A stretch of 64,000 nt of DNA. Source: Hathewaya limosa. Its GTDB lineage: Bacteria > Bacillota > Clostridia > Clostridiales > Clostridiaceae. The position numbers were made by a program, and so were the translations under genes. Within the stretch, counting starts at the first letter, position 1, and every line of letters begins with the position of its first letter. Shown here one piece after another: positions 53,438 to 62,273 of this stretch. The stretch is from NCBI RefSeq assembly GCF_030815255.1, contig NZ_JAUSWN010000001.1, positions 241,171-305,170 of the forward strand, given 5' to 3'. The notes beneath the pieces are model-generated. The model saw nothing but the letters and a program-made list of their open reading frames with translations. It was not told the DNA's origin and ran no database searches.

Positions 53438-53466
53438 AAACAGCAGGGCTATAAGCACTGCTGTTT
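53438..53466 (+). terminator. Hairpin between oppA1 and oppB
   Basis: AAACAGCAG (53438-53446) pairs with CTGCTGTTT (53458-53466), and TAAAA follows. As an intercistronic hairpin with a weak T tract it probably allows partial read-through, giving more binding protein than permease, or protects the oppA message end. Confidence 0.75.
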
Positions 53467-53536
53467 TAAAATAAAACTTATTTAATAGAAGAAAAGACGG
53501 TTAACTAATTAAGAAAAAAGAGATGGAGGGGCAAAA

Positions 53537-54472
53537 GTGTTTAAATTTATTTTAAAAAGATTAGGATATATGCTATTAACACTATACATAGCGATAACAA
53601 TAACATTCTTTTTAATTCATGCAATTCCAGGAGATCCACTAGCAGATTTAGCTAGAAAATTACCTCCTCAAATAAAAGCAAACTATTATGCAAAGTATGG
53701 ATTAGATAAACCTTTAGCAGTTCAATACGGTACTTTTATGAAAAATTTAGTTTTCCATGGTGATTTAGGAGAATCATTAACATATCCAGGTAGATCAGTT
53801 GTGGATACTATAAAAGAATATGCACCTATTTCAGGTAAAATAGGAATTCAATCAATTGTATTAGGGTTCGGCTTAGGTGTAACTTTAGGTATTATTGCAG
53901 CCTTTAATAGAAATAAAGGGGCAGACTATTTTGTAATGTTTATAGCTATATTAGGAATATCTATTCCGAGTTTTGTATTAGCAGCACTTTTACAATATGT
54001 ATTTACAGTTAAATATACATTATTACCAACAACAGGTTGGGGAGAATTTCAACATACAATACTGCCAACTATAGCAATGAGTTTTGGATCTATAGCTACT
54101 TATGCAAGATACATGAGAGCGAACTGTTTAGATGTCTTAGGTCAAGATTATATTCTAACAGCTGAGGCTAAAGGTGTATCGAAAATTTCTTTAGTATTTA
54201 AACATGTATTAAGAAATGCAATATTACCTGTTATTACAATTTTAGGACCTCAAATTGCTATGATATTTATAGGATCTTTTGTAGTAGAGAGTATATTCTC
54301 AATTCCGGGTTTAGGACAATACTTTGTATCCTCAGTACAAAATAGAGATTACACAATGGTAATGGGTCAAACAATATTTATGGCATCTCTTTATATTATT
54401 GCTTTAGTTGTTGTTGATATATTATATGGTATTGTAGATCCAAGAATAAAATTATCATCAGATACTAAATAG
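53537..54472 (+). CDS. oppB: Oligopeptide ABC transporter permease OppB (operon 1)
   Basis: Membrane permease of 311 residues with about six helices. The N-terminus MFKFILKRLGYMLLTLYIAI and GDPLADLARKLPPQ are typical of OppB/DppB. The coupling loop is TAEAKGVSKISLVFKHVLRN, and the C-terminus ends YGIVDPRIKL. The start is GTG 53537 after GGAGGGG. It is the second gene of the complete opp operon, and its close copy is at 62274. Confidence 0.94.
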   Translation: MFKFILKRLGYMLLTLYIAITITFFLIHAIPGDPLADLARKLPPQIKANYYAKYGLDKPLAVQYGTFMKNLVFHGDLGESLTYPGRSVVDTIKEYAPISGKIGIQSIVLGFGLGVTLGIIAAFNRNKGADYFVMFIAILGISIPSFVLAALLQYVFTVKYTLLPTTGWGEFQHTILPTIAMSFGSIATYARYMRANCLDVLGQDYILTAEAKGVSKISLVFKHVLRNAILPVITILGPQIAMIFIGSFVVESIFSIPGLGQYFVSSVQNRDYTMVMGQTIFMASLYIIALVVVDILYGIVDPRIKLSSDTK

Positions 54473-54489
54473 ATGGGGGTGACAAAAAT

Positions 54490-55425
54490 ATGAGCGAAAA
54501 TATAAATAATGAAAAAATATTAAAAGAAAAATTTAAGTTTATAGATAAAACAAATACTGAATCAGAAAAAATATTAAGACCGAGCATGTCTTATTGGCAA
54601 GATGCTTGGAGAAGATTAAAACAAAATAAAGTAGCAATTGTAGCCTTAATAATTTTGATTTTGATAACAATATTAACTATGATAGGACCAAGTATTTCAG
54701 GAAAGAATTTTGCTCAAGTTAATAATCAACTTATAAATTTGGCTCCATCTTCTGAACATTGGTTTGGTACAGATAATTTAGGTAGAGACTTATTTTCAAG
54801 AATCTGGATGGGAGGAAGAGTTTCTATCATAATTGGTTTAATAGGGGCGGTTATTGATACTGTATTAGGAGCAATATATGGTGGTGTTGCAGGTTATTTT
54901 GGTGGCTTTATAGATGATATAATGATGAGAATCGTTGAAATTTTACTAAGTATACCTTATTTAATCGTAGTAATATTAGTATCTTTGATTTTTGGTCAAG
55001 GAATGTTCTCTTTAATTTTAGCTATGACTATAACAGGTTGGTGTGGAATGGCAAGACTTGTTAGAGGACAGATATTACAAATTAAAGAGCAAGAATATGT
55101 TTTAGCGGCAGCAGCGTTAGGAGCAAGTCCAGCTAGAATTATAAGAAAACATTTATTACCTAATACTTTAGGAGTTATTATAGTTTCCATTACTTTTGAT
55201 ATACCTTCATTTATATTTGGAGAGGCTTTCTTAAGTTTTATAGGACTGGGTATTCCTTCACCTTCAACAAGTTGGGGAGCTTTAGCGGCAGCGGCACAGC
55301 CTAATATGTTATTTTATCCATACCAGCTATTTTTCCCAGCGTTAATGATAAGTTTAACAATGCTTTCATTCCAATTATTAGGCGATGGATTAAGAGATGC
55401 ATTAGATCCAAAATTACGTCAATAG
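54490..55425 (+). CDS. oppC: Oligopeptide ABC transporter permease OppC (operon 1)
   Basis: Membrane permease of 311 residues. A long cytoplasmic N-terminus (to about residue 48) precedes the first helix. Signatures are HWFGTDNLGRDLFSRIWMGG, the coupling loop LAAAALGASPARIIRKHLLP, and FGEAFLSFIGLGIPSPSTSW. It pairs with OppB to form the translocation channel. GGGGGTGA precedes ATG 54490, 18 bases after oppB. A close copy begins at 63224. Confidence 0.94.
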   Translation: MSENINNEKILKEKFKFIDKTNTESEKILRPSMSYWQDAWRRLKQNKVAIVALIILILITILTMIGPSISGKNFAQVNNQLINLAPSSEHWFGTDNLGRDLFSRIWMGGRVSIIIGLIGAVIDTVLGAIYGGVAGYFGGFIDDIMMRIVEILLSIPYLIVVILVSLIFGQGMFSLILAMTITGWCGMARLVRGQILQIKEQEYVLAAAALGASPARIIRKHLLPNTLGVIIVSITFDIPSFIFGEAFLSFIGLGIPSPSTSWGALAAAAQPNMLFYPYQLFFPALMISLTMLSFQLLGDGLRDALDPKLRQ

Positions 55426-55439
55426 AGGGGGTATAAATC

Positions 55440-56462
55440 ATGGAAAAAATTTTAGATGTAAAAAATTTAAGAGTATCTTTCCATACATATGCAGGTGAAG
55501 TTCAGTCTGTAAGAGGGGTTAGTTTCCACTTAAATAAAGGAGAAACTTTAGCCGTAGTAGGAGAGTCAGGATGTGGTAAAACTATTACATCAAAGGCAAT
55601 TATGAGATTAATTCCTGAACCACCAGGAGAAATAAAACAAGAGTCAGAAATTATTTTTGGAGATAAAGATGTATTAAAAATGTCAAAAAACGAATTAAGA
55701 CAAATTAGAGGTTCAGAAATATCAATGATATTTCAGGATCCTATGACATCATTAAATCCAACTATGACTGTAGGAAAACAAATAGCTGAGAGTTTAATAA
55801 TTCATAGAGGTATGAGTAAAAATGATGCACTAAAAGAATCTATAAAGATGTTAAACTTAGTTGGTATTCCTAATGCAGAAAAGAGAGTTAAACAATATCC
55901 ACATGAATTTTCAGGTGGAATGAGACAGAGAGCAATGATAGCAATAGCTCTTGCTTGTAATCCAAAGATTCTTATAGCTGACGAACCAACAACAGCATTG
56001 GATGTTACTATACAGGCACAAATTATGGAACTTATAGCAGATCTTCAGAAGAAATTAGGAACAGCAGTTATCTTAGTAACTCATGATTTAGGTGTAGTTG
56101 CAGATGTTGCACATAGAATACAGGTAATGTATGCAGGACAAATTATAGAAAGAGGAACAAAGGAAGAAATTTTCTATAATCCTAAGCATCCATATACATG
56201 GGCATTACTTCAATCAGTACCAAGATTAGAGACTAAGAATAAAGATACTCTTTATTCATTAGGAGGAACACCTCCTGATTTAGTAAAACCTCCAGTAGGA
56301 TGTCCGTTTGCAGATAGATGTGAATATTGCATGGACATATGCAAAGAAATGATGCCAGAAGTATCAAAAATAAGTGATACACATGAAGTAAGTTGTTGGT
56401 TACAACATCCATATGCTCCAAAAGTAGAAATACCTAGTATTTTAAAGGTAAAGGGGGAATAG
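55440..56462 (+). CDS. oppD: Oligopeptide ABC transporter ATP-binding protein OppD
   Basis: ATPase of 340 residues with Walker A GESGCGKT, signature FSGGMRQRAMIAIALA, Walker B ILIADEPTTALDVT and the switch histidine VTHDLGVVAD. The C-terminal extension with a cysteine cluster (GCPFADRCEYCMDIC) is the oligopeptide transporter domain seen in OppD and DppD, which can hold an iron-sulfur cluster. It works as a heterodimer with OppF. AGAGGGGGT precedes ATG 55440, 14 bases after oppC. oppF follows after 3 bases. Confidence 0.95.
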   Translation: MEKILDVKNLRVSFHTYAGEVQSVRGVSFHLNKGETLAVVGESGCGKTITSKAIMRLIPEPPGEIKQESEIIFGDKDVLKMSKNELRQIRGSEISMIFQDPMTSLNPTMTVGKQIAESLIIHRGMSKNDALKESIKMLNLVGIPNAEKRVKQYPHEFSGGMRQRAMIAIALACNPKILIADEPTTALDVTIQAQIMELIADLQKKLGTAVILVTHDLGVVADVAHRIQVMYAGQIIERGTKEEIFYNPKHPYTWALLQSVPRLETKNKDTLYSLGGTPPDLVKPPVGCPFADRCEYCMDICKEMMPEVSKISDTHEVSCWLQHPYAPKVEIPSILKVKGE

Positions 56463-56465
56463 CAC

Positions 56466-57419
56466 ATGGAGAAAGATTTTATTGAAGTTAAAAACTTAAA
56501 GAAGTATTTTAATGTTGGTCCTAAAGCTATTTTAAAAGCTGTAGATGATGTAAGTTTTACTATAAAAAAAGGTGAAACATTGGGGTTAGTTGGAGAATCA
56601 GGGTGCGGGAAAACAACCTGTGGAAGAACAGTTATGGGACTTTATCCAGCCACTGAAGGAGAGGTAATCTTCGATGGTGTGGATATTCATAAGTTAAATA
56701 AAAAGGAAAAAAAGGCTTTTGCAAGAAGAGCACAAATTATCTTACAAGATCCATATGCATCTCTAAATCCTAGAATGACAGTAGGAGATATAATTGGAGA
56801 AGGGATAGATATTCATAATTTATATTCAGGACAAGAACGAACTAATAGAATCTATGAATTATTAGATCTTGTTGGGTTAAATAAGGAACATGCGTCAAGA
56901 TTTCCACATGAGTTTTCAGGTGGTCAAAGACAAAGAATAGGAATAGCAAGAGCTTTAGCTATAGAACCAGAATTTATAGTTTGTGATGAACCTATATCCG
57001 CATTAGACGTTTCTATTCAAGCGCAGGTAGTTAACTTATTAATTAAATTACAACAAGAGTTTGGATTAACATATTTATTTATAGCCCATGATTTATCAAT
57101 GGTTAAGCATATTTCAGACAGAGTAGGTGTTATGTATGTTGGTAAAATGGTTGAACTTGCATCAAGTGAAGAATTATATGCAGAGCCACTACATCCTTAT
57201 ACTAAAGCCTTATTATCCGCAATTCCAGTCCCAGATCCAGATATAGAAAAGAAAAAAAATAGAATTAAATTGGAGGGTGAAGTTCCGAGTCCAATAAATC
57301 CTAAATCAGGATGTAGATTTGCAGGAAGATGTAAAAATGCAATGAAAAAATGTTATGAGGTTGAACCTGAATTTAAAGAAATTAAAAAAGATCACTTTGT
57401 AGCTTGTCATTTATATTAA
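56466..57419 (+). CDS. oppF: Oligopeptide ABC transporter ATP-binding protein OppF
   Basis: ATPase of 317 residues, partner of OppD. Walker A is GESGCGKTT, the Q-loop ILQDPYASLNPRMTV, signature FSGGQRQRIGIARALA, Walker B IVCDEPISALDVS and the switch histidine IAHDLSMVK. The C-terminal cysteine region is SGCRFAGRCKNAMKKC. It ends the operon and is followed 20 bases later by a terminator. Its DNA provides the reference for the decayed copy at 59757-60007. Confidence 0.96.
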   Translation: MEKDFIEVKNLKKYFNVGPKAILKAVDDVSFTIKKGETLGLVGESGCGKTTCGRTVMGLYPATEGEVIFDGVDIHKLNKKEKKAFARRAQIILQDPYASLNPRMTVGDIIGEGIDIHNLYSGQERTNRIYELLDLVGLNKEHASRFPHEFSGGQRQRIGIARALAIEPEFIVCDEPISALDVSIQAQVVNLLIKLQQEFGLTYLFIAHDLSMVKHISDRVGVMYVGKMVELASSEELYAEPLHPYTKALLSAIPVPDPDIEKKKNRIKLEGEVPSPINPKSGCRFAGRCKNAMKKCYEVEPEFKEIKKDHFVACHLY

Positions 57420-57439
57420 ATAAATATATTTTATGAAAT

Positions 57440-57489
57440 AAAAAGGTATCTTAAGATAATTTTAAATTATTTTATTAGATATCTTTTTA
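57440..57489 (+). terminator. Terminator of the first opp operon
   Basis: AAAAAGGTATCT (57440-57451) pairs with AGATATCTTTTT (57478-57489), with one G-T pair, around a 26-base AT-rich loop. The remaining gap to 57694 shows nothing further that I recognise. Confidence 0.75.
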
Positions 57490-57679
57490 TTTTGGTTAAT
57501 AATGGAATTGTATTCATTAGCGTTAAATTTAATTTCAATTTCATTAAAGTTTTAGTAATTTTTCTATAAGTTGAAAATATATTTTAAATAGGAGTATTTA
57601 TAAGTAAAAGTAAACTAGAAGTAGTTAATTGTAAAAGAACTAAAAAAACAATATTTAAACAACATAAACTAAAATTCAT

Positions 57680-57990
57680 AATATAAAAAATATTTTGAAT
57701 TTTTATAAAAAATAATGTATAATAACTTAAAAGAACTAAAAAATACTGAACTTAAGATATAATTTAAATTTGGAGTATTTTTTAATGAAAGAGGATATAA
57801 AACTATAATTAATATTCAGATAATTCTAATTAGTAACAAAAATGTGAGTGAGAGTGTTTTGTCACTTAAATTAAAATTTATGATTTGATCATTGTGTTTA
57901 AAGATTATTAATCTATCAATATAGATTGTTAGCCTTTAAATCAATAATGTTCATATAACTTTATAGGTGTTATTATAAGGAGGATTAAGT
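57680..57990 (+). repeat. Duplicated promoter-leader segment, copy 1
   Basis: Together with 60186-60503 this is a direct repeat of about 310 bases covering the promoter, a 5' leader of about 265 bases and the ribosome binding site. Shared blocks include TATTTTGAATTTTTAT, ATGATTTGATCATT and GTTCATATAACTTTATAGGT. The middle is more diverged than the ends. No riboswitch class was recognised. Confidence 0.75.
57695..57723 (+). promoter_or_regulatory. oppA2 promoter
   Basis: TTGAAT (57695-57700) and TATAAT (57718-57723) are 17 bases apart. The surrounding sequence is nearly the same as at 60204-60232, showing that the promoter was duplicated with the gene. Confidence 0.82.
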
Positions 57991-59685
57991 ATGAAAAGTA
58001 AAAAAATTTTATCGGTAATACTTTCTATGGTTTTACTGGGGTCTTCAACCTTAATTGGTTGTGGAGGTGGAACAAAATCTAATGACAAGGCTAAAGAAAC
58101 AGCAGAAAAAGGACCAGACAAAAATCAATACTTAAATGTGCTATTGGGTAATGAACCTAAGTCATTAGATGCATCAAAGGCATCTGATATTTATGCAGTT
58201 TACATGTTAAATGCAGTTTCAGAGGGGCTTGCGAGAGTTAAGATTGAAGATGGTAAAAAAACTCACGAACCAGCAGGAGCTAAAAGTTGGGATGTATCAG
58301 ATGATAATATGGAGTGGACATTTCATTTAAGAGAAGATAATAAATGGAGTGATGGTAAACCTGTAACAGCTCAAGACTATGAGTATAGTTTAAAGAGATC
58401 ATTAGAACCTAAGACTGGTTGTACATCAGCATATTTACTATATCCAATAAAAAATGGTGAAAAATGCAACTGTGGAAAAGCTAAAGTAGATGAAGTTGGG
58501 GTTAAGGCTATTGATGATAAAACATTAAAAATAACATTAGAAAAACCAACAGCGTATTTTATAGATTTATTAGGAAATAAATGTATGTTTCCACAAAGAA
58601 AAGATGTAGTTGAAAAATACGGAGAACAATACGGTACTGAGAAAGATAAACTTCTTTATTGTGGACCATTCGTAATAGATAATTGGGTTCATAATAACAA
58701 AGCAGAACTTAAAAAGAATGAGAATTATTGGGATGCTAAAAATGTAAAACTTGAAAAAATAACAATGAAAGTTATGAAACAAGAAGCAGCTAGAATGGGG
58801 GAACTTCAAACAGGTGCTATTGATATGGCAGGAGTATATAAACCTCAATATGTAGAAAAATTTAAAAAGACAGGTAATTTCAATATAGTTGAAGATTATT
58901 CAGGATCAATAGACTATGTTTACTTTAATCAAAAGGATAAATATTTTAAAAATGCTAAAATCAGAAAAGCTTTTGCCTTAGCAGCTGATAGAGAAGGTGC
59001 ATGTAAGACATTATATAAAGGTTTAGCTGAACCTGCTACTGGATTCTGTCCTGCACAAGTTAAAATAGGTGATGAAGAATACAGAAAAGCTGTAGGAGAA
59101 AACTTTGTTGAAAAATTAGAAAAACAAAATCCGGATCCAAAAAAATTGTTAGCTGAGGGTCTAAAGGAAATAGGAGAAGATCCAGATCCAGCTAAGATGA
59201 AGATAACTTATTTAAGCGGAAGTACAAGTCCATCAGCTAAGGAACATTGTGAATTTGACCAAGAAGTAGCTAAGAAAATTTTAGGTGTTGACATGAAAAT
59301 AGAATATGTTGAATGGCCAATATTTGCACAAAGGACAGATGATCTTGATTATCAAATAGCTGGTATGGCTATGAGCGGGGATTATGATGATCCTATGACA
59401 TATTTTGAATCATTTAGAAGTGTTGGTGGTAATGTTCCAACAGGATGGAAAAGTAAAAAATTTGATAAACTTTTATCTAAGGCCGCTAATACTGCAGATA
59501 ATACAGAAAGATTAAAATATTTTAAAGAAGCAGAAACACTTCTTCTTTATGATGATTGTGTTGTATCTCCAAGAATTTTCCCTAAGAGACAAACATTTAT
59601 AAGAAAATATATAAAAGGTCTTGTAATTCCACAATTTGGACCAACTGAGTACAAATATGTTTATACACAAGGAAGAGAAAAGTAA
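57991..59685 (+). CDS. oppA: Oligopeptide ABC transporter substrate-binding lipoprotein 2 (orphaned from its permease)
   Basis: Family 5 binding lipoprotein of 564 residues. The signal peptide ends at the lipobox LIGC (Cys24), and its first 20 residues equal those of oppA3. Signatures are LLGNEPKSLDASKASDIYA, WTFHLREDNKWSDGKPVTA and SGDYDDPMTYFESF. Compared with oppA1 it carries a CNCGKAK segment near residue 155. No permease or ATPase gene follows directly; instead a hairpin and a decayed oppF fragment do. It must therefore share the permeases of operon 1 or operon 3. AAGGAGG precedes ATG 57991. The substrate range may differ from oppA1. Confidence 0.94.
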   Translation: MKSKKILSVILSMVLLGSSTLIGCGGGTKSNDKAKETAEKGPDKNQYLNVLLGNEPKSLDASKASDIYAVYMLNAVSEGLARVKIEDGKKTHEPAGAKSWDVSDDNMEWTFHLREDNKWSDGKPVTAQDYEYSLKRSLEPKTGCTSAYLLYPIKNGEKCNCGKAKVDEVGVKAIDDKTLKITLEKPTAYFIDLLGNKCMFPQRKDVVEKYGEQYGTEKDKLLYCGPFVIDNWVHNNKAELKKNENYWDAKNVKLEKITMKVMKQEAARMGELQTGAIDMAGVYKPQYVEKFKKTGNFNIVEDYSGSIDYVYFNQKDKYFKNAKIRKAFALAADREGACKTLYKGLAEPATGFCPAQVKIGDEEYRKAVGENFVEKLEKQNPDPKKLLAEGLKEIGEDPDPAKMKITYLSGSTSPSAKEHCEFDQEVAKKILGVDMKIEYVEWPIFAQRTDDLDYQIAGMAMSGDYDDPMTYFESFRSVGGNVPTGWKSKKFDKLLSKAANTADNTERLKYFKEAETLLLYDDCVVSPRIFPKRQTFIRKYIKGLVIPQFGPTEYKYVYTQGREK

Positions 59686-59704
59686 AAAACTATAACTTTA
59701 TTTT

Positions 59705-59747
59705 AAATTTAGGTACAGATGAAGTTGTTTTATCTGTACCTAAATTT
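59705..59747 (+). terminator. Hairpin after oppA2
   Basis: AAATTTAGGTACAGAT (59705-59720) and ATCTGTACCTAAATTT (59732-59747) form a perfect 16-bp stem. The same hairpin in weaker form follows oppA3 at 62207-62245. The absence of a strong T run suggests it began as an intercistronic oppA-oppB hairpin. Confidence 0.8.
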
Positions 59748-59756
59748 GTATTGAGC

Positions 59757-60007
59757 ACAAGAAAGAATAAATAAAATTTATTAACCTTTAAGTATTGTTG
59801 GATTAAATAAGGAACATACATAAAGAAAAGGAATAGAATCAATTAAAACATGAAGTTTGAAGAACTATAAATTATAAATATAAATATAGATTTGCATGAA
59901 GCTGTAAGTATTCACTGAAAAAGTATTCACTGAAAAAATGTTTTGAGATAATATGAGAGGTCAAGGAAGTTAAAAAATATCATTTTGTAATAGAAAGTTT
60001 ATAATAA
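59757..60007 (+). pseudogene. Decayed, internally deleted oppF remnant
   Basis: This stretch aligns to two parts of oppF. Around 59757-59820 it matches oppF 56830-56895, including the exact 15-mer TTAAATAAGGAACAT (59803-59817; oppF 56877-56891). Around 59887-60007 it matches the oppF 3' end from 57314: TAGATTTGCA, then GAAG and TGTAA with two changes, the exact TGAAAAAATGTT (59931-59942; oppF 57343-57354), and a TTAAAAAA...TTTGTA block. A region of about 400 bases between the two parts is missing. Stop codons and frame changes abound. A short tandem repeat (AGTATTCACTGAAAA) has arisen inside it. Confidence 0.75.
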
Positions 60008-60185
60008 ATGATTATTTTTTAAAAATTATTATAATAAAAATTATTTTTAAATATAGTAAGTTTCATTAGGTTTCATTTAAAATCAAAATATATTTAAAAT
60101 CAAAAGGATTATGTAAAAAGAAGCTATGAGTATTTAATTTCAATAGAAATAAAAAAATCATGGTTAAAAACTACAAATAAATTTC
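60008..60185 (+). other. AT-rich gap before the oppA3 promoter, no gene seen
   Basis: This piece lies between the oppF remnant and the duplicated promoter-leader. It is composed almost wholly of A and T runs, with short repeats such as ATTTAAAATCAAAA. I find no frame with a ribosome binding site. It corresponds in position to the terminator region after oppF, but no clear hairpin remains. Confidence 0.5.
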
Positions 60186-60503
60186 GTGATATAAAAAAAT
60201 ATTTTGAATTTTTATGAAATATGATGTATAATAACTTAAAAGAATTTTAAAAAAATTTAACTAACTCAAAATATAATTTAATTTCAATCAGATTATAACG
60301 AAAAAGAAGATAAAACGACAATTAATATTCAGACAATTTAAATTAATTCGAATATTTATATGGGGCAACTTTAAAATTTTAACTTAAATTTATGATTTGA
60401 TCATTATGATTTAAAATTTATTAATCAAGGAGCATAGGTTATTAAGTTTTAAATCAAAAATGTTCATATAACTTTATAGGTGTTATTATAAGGAGGATTT
60501 AGT
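60186..60503 (+). repeat. Duplicated promoter-leader segment, copy 2
   Basis: Second copy of the segment described at 57680-57990. The last 45 bases before the ATG, from GTTCATATAACTTTATAGGT to the AAGGAGGATT ribosome binding site, are almost unchanged between copies, which points either to recent duplication or to constraint. Confidence 0.75.
60204..60232 (+). promoter_or_regulatory. oppA3 operon promoter
   Basis: TTGAAT (60204-60209) and TATAAT (60227-60232) are 17 bases apart, equivalent to the oppA2 promoter. Confidence 0.82.
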
Positions 60504-62189
60504 ATGAAAAGTAAAAAGATTTTATCGGTAATACTTTCTATGGTTTTACTAGGATCTTCAACCATGATTGGTTGTGGAGGAGGAAAAAAATCTGATGACA
60601 AAGATGCAGCTGCAAAAGGACCAGATAAAGACCAATATTTAAATGTATTATTGGGCAGTGAGCCTAAGTCATTAGATGGATCTAAAGCATCTGATGTATA
60701 TGCAACATATTTATTAAATGAAGTATCAGAAGGACTTGCAAGAGTTAAAATGGTAGATGGTAAGAAAGTTAATGAACCAGCAGGGGCTGAAAAATGGGAT
60801 ATATCTAAGGATAATATGGAGTGGACATTTCATTTAAGAGATAATAAGTGGAGTGATGGTAAGCCTGTTACAGCACAAGATTATGAGTATAGTTTAAAAA
60901 GAACATTAGATCCTAAAACAGGTAGTACTTCATCATATTTATTATATCCAATAAAAAATGCTGAAAAATGTAACTGTGGAAAAGCTAAGTTAGATGAAGT
61001 TGGAATTAAAGCAGTAGATGATAAAACTTTAAAAATAACTTTAGAAAAACCAACAGCTTATTTCATAGATTTATTAGGAAATAAATGTATGCTACCACAA
61101 AGAAAAGATATAGTTGAAAAATACAAAGATGAATATGGTACTCAAAAAGACAAGTTAGTTTATTGCGGTCCATTTGTATTAGATAATTGGGTTCACAATA
61201 ACAAAGCTGAACTTAAAAAGAATGAAAATTATTGGGATGCTAAAAATGTAAAACTTCAAAAAATAACAATGAAAATTATGAAACAAGAATCATCTAGAAT
61301 GGGAGAACTTCAAACAGGAGCTATTGATATGGCAAATGTATCTACACCTCAATATGTAGACAAGTTTAAAAAGACAGGTAAATTTGATATTACAAAGGAT
61401 TATGATGGAAGAATAACTTATGATTTTTATAATCAAAAAGATAAATATTTTAAAAATGCTAAAATTAGAAAAGCCTTTGCATTATCAGGTAATAGAGAAG
61501 GTGTATGTAAAACATTATTTAAAGGTTTAGCTGAACCTGCAACTGGCTTCTGTCCTGCACAAGTTCAAATAGGAGATGAAGAATTCAGAAAAGCTGTAGG
61601 GGAAAATTATCTTGAAAAATTAAAAGCAGAAAATCCAGATCCAAAAAAATTATTAATAGAAGGATTAAAGGAAGTTGGAGCAGATCCAGATCCAGCTAAA
61701 ATGAATGTAACAATGTTACAAGCAGGTACAGATCCTTCAAGTAAAGAGTTTGCAGAATTTGACCAAGAAAGACTTAATAAAAAATTAGGTATTAATTTAA
61801 AAATAGAATATGTTGAATGGCCAATATTTGCTAAGAGAACAGATGATATGGATTATCAATTTGCAGGAATGGGCATGAGTGGAGATTATGATGACCCTAT
61901 GACATATTTTGAGTCATTTAGACTTGTTGGTGGTAACGTTCCAACAGGATGGCAAAATAAGCAATATGATGAATTATTATCTAAAACTTCTAATACTGCA
62001 GATAATAAAGAAAGATTAAAATATTTTAAAGAAGCAGAAAAACTTCTTCTTTATGATGATTGTGTTGTATCTCCAAAGGTATTCCCTATGAGACAAACAT
62101 TTACAAGAAAATATGTAAAAGGTGTTATAATAAAACAATTTGGACCAACTGAGTATAAATATGCTTATACAGAAGGAAGAGACAAATAG
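60504..62189 (+). CDS. oppA: Oligopeptide ABC transporter substrate-binding lipoprotein 3
   Basis: Family 5 binding lipoprotein of 561 residues, lipobox MIGC (Cys24). It is clearly a close paralogue of oppA2 (same leader peptide, CNCGKAK segment and SGDYDDPMTYFESF). In the region MLQAGTDPSSKEFAEFDQ it instead matches oppA1 better than oppA2, so the three copies may have exchanged segments. It heads a second permease operon (oppB2, oppC2). AAGGAGG precedes ATG 60504. Confidence 0.94.
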   Translation: MKSKKILSVILSMVLLGSSTMIGCGGGKKSDDKDAAAKGPDKDQYLNVLLGSEPKSLDGSKASDVYATYLLNEVSEGLARVKMVDGKKVNEPAGAEKWDISKDNMEWTFHLRDNKWSDGKPVTAQDYEYSLKRTLDPKTGSTSSYLLYPIKNAEKCNCGKAKLDEVGIKAVDDKTLKITLEKPTAYFIDLLGNKCMLPQRKDIVEKYKDEYGTQKDKLVYCGPFVLDNWVHNNKAELKKNENYWDAKNVKLQKITMKIMKQESSRMGELQTGAIDMANVSTPQYVDKFKKTGKFDITKDYDGRITYDFYNQKDKYFKNAKIRKAFALSGNREGVCKTLFKGLAEPATGFCPAQVQIGDEEFRKAVGENYLEKLKAENPDPKKLLIEGLKEVGADPDPAKMNVTMLQAGTDPSSKEFAEFDQERLNKKLGINLKIEYVEWPIFAKRTDDMDYQFAGMGMSGDYDDPMTYFESFRLVGGNVPTGWQNKQYDELLSKTSNTADNKERLKYFKEAEKLLLYDDCVVSPKVFPMRQTFTRKYVKGVIIKQFGPTEYKYAYTEGRDK

Positions 62190-62206
62190 AAAAGGTTAAC
62201 TAAATT

Positions 62207-62245
62207 ATTTGGGTACAGGTAAATTTATTTTGTCTGTACCTAAAT
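62207..62245 (+). terminator. Intercistronic hairpin between oppA3 and oppB2
   Basis: ATTTGGGTACAG (62207-62218) pairs with CTGTACCTAAAT (62234-62245), with G-T wobbles. It is the counterpart of the hairpin after oppA2. As at 53438, it probably lowers permease expression relative to the binding protein. Confidence 0.75.
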
Positions 62246-62273
62246 ATAAATAATAAGAAGTGGAGGGATATAG

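Noticed and set aside
57724..57990. Known riboswitch or T-box in the oppA2 and oppA3 leaders
   Set aside because: No AAGGTGGTAACGCG-like box, purine, SAM, c-di-GMP or glycine core was recognised in either copy, so I list only a duplicated leader.
59705..59747. Inverted repeat after oppA2 as an insertion-element end
   Set aside because: It directly follows the oppA2 stop and has a homologous counterpart after oppA3, and no second distant inverted copy flanks a segment, so an mRNA hairpin is the simpler reading.
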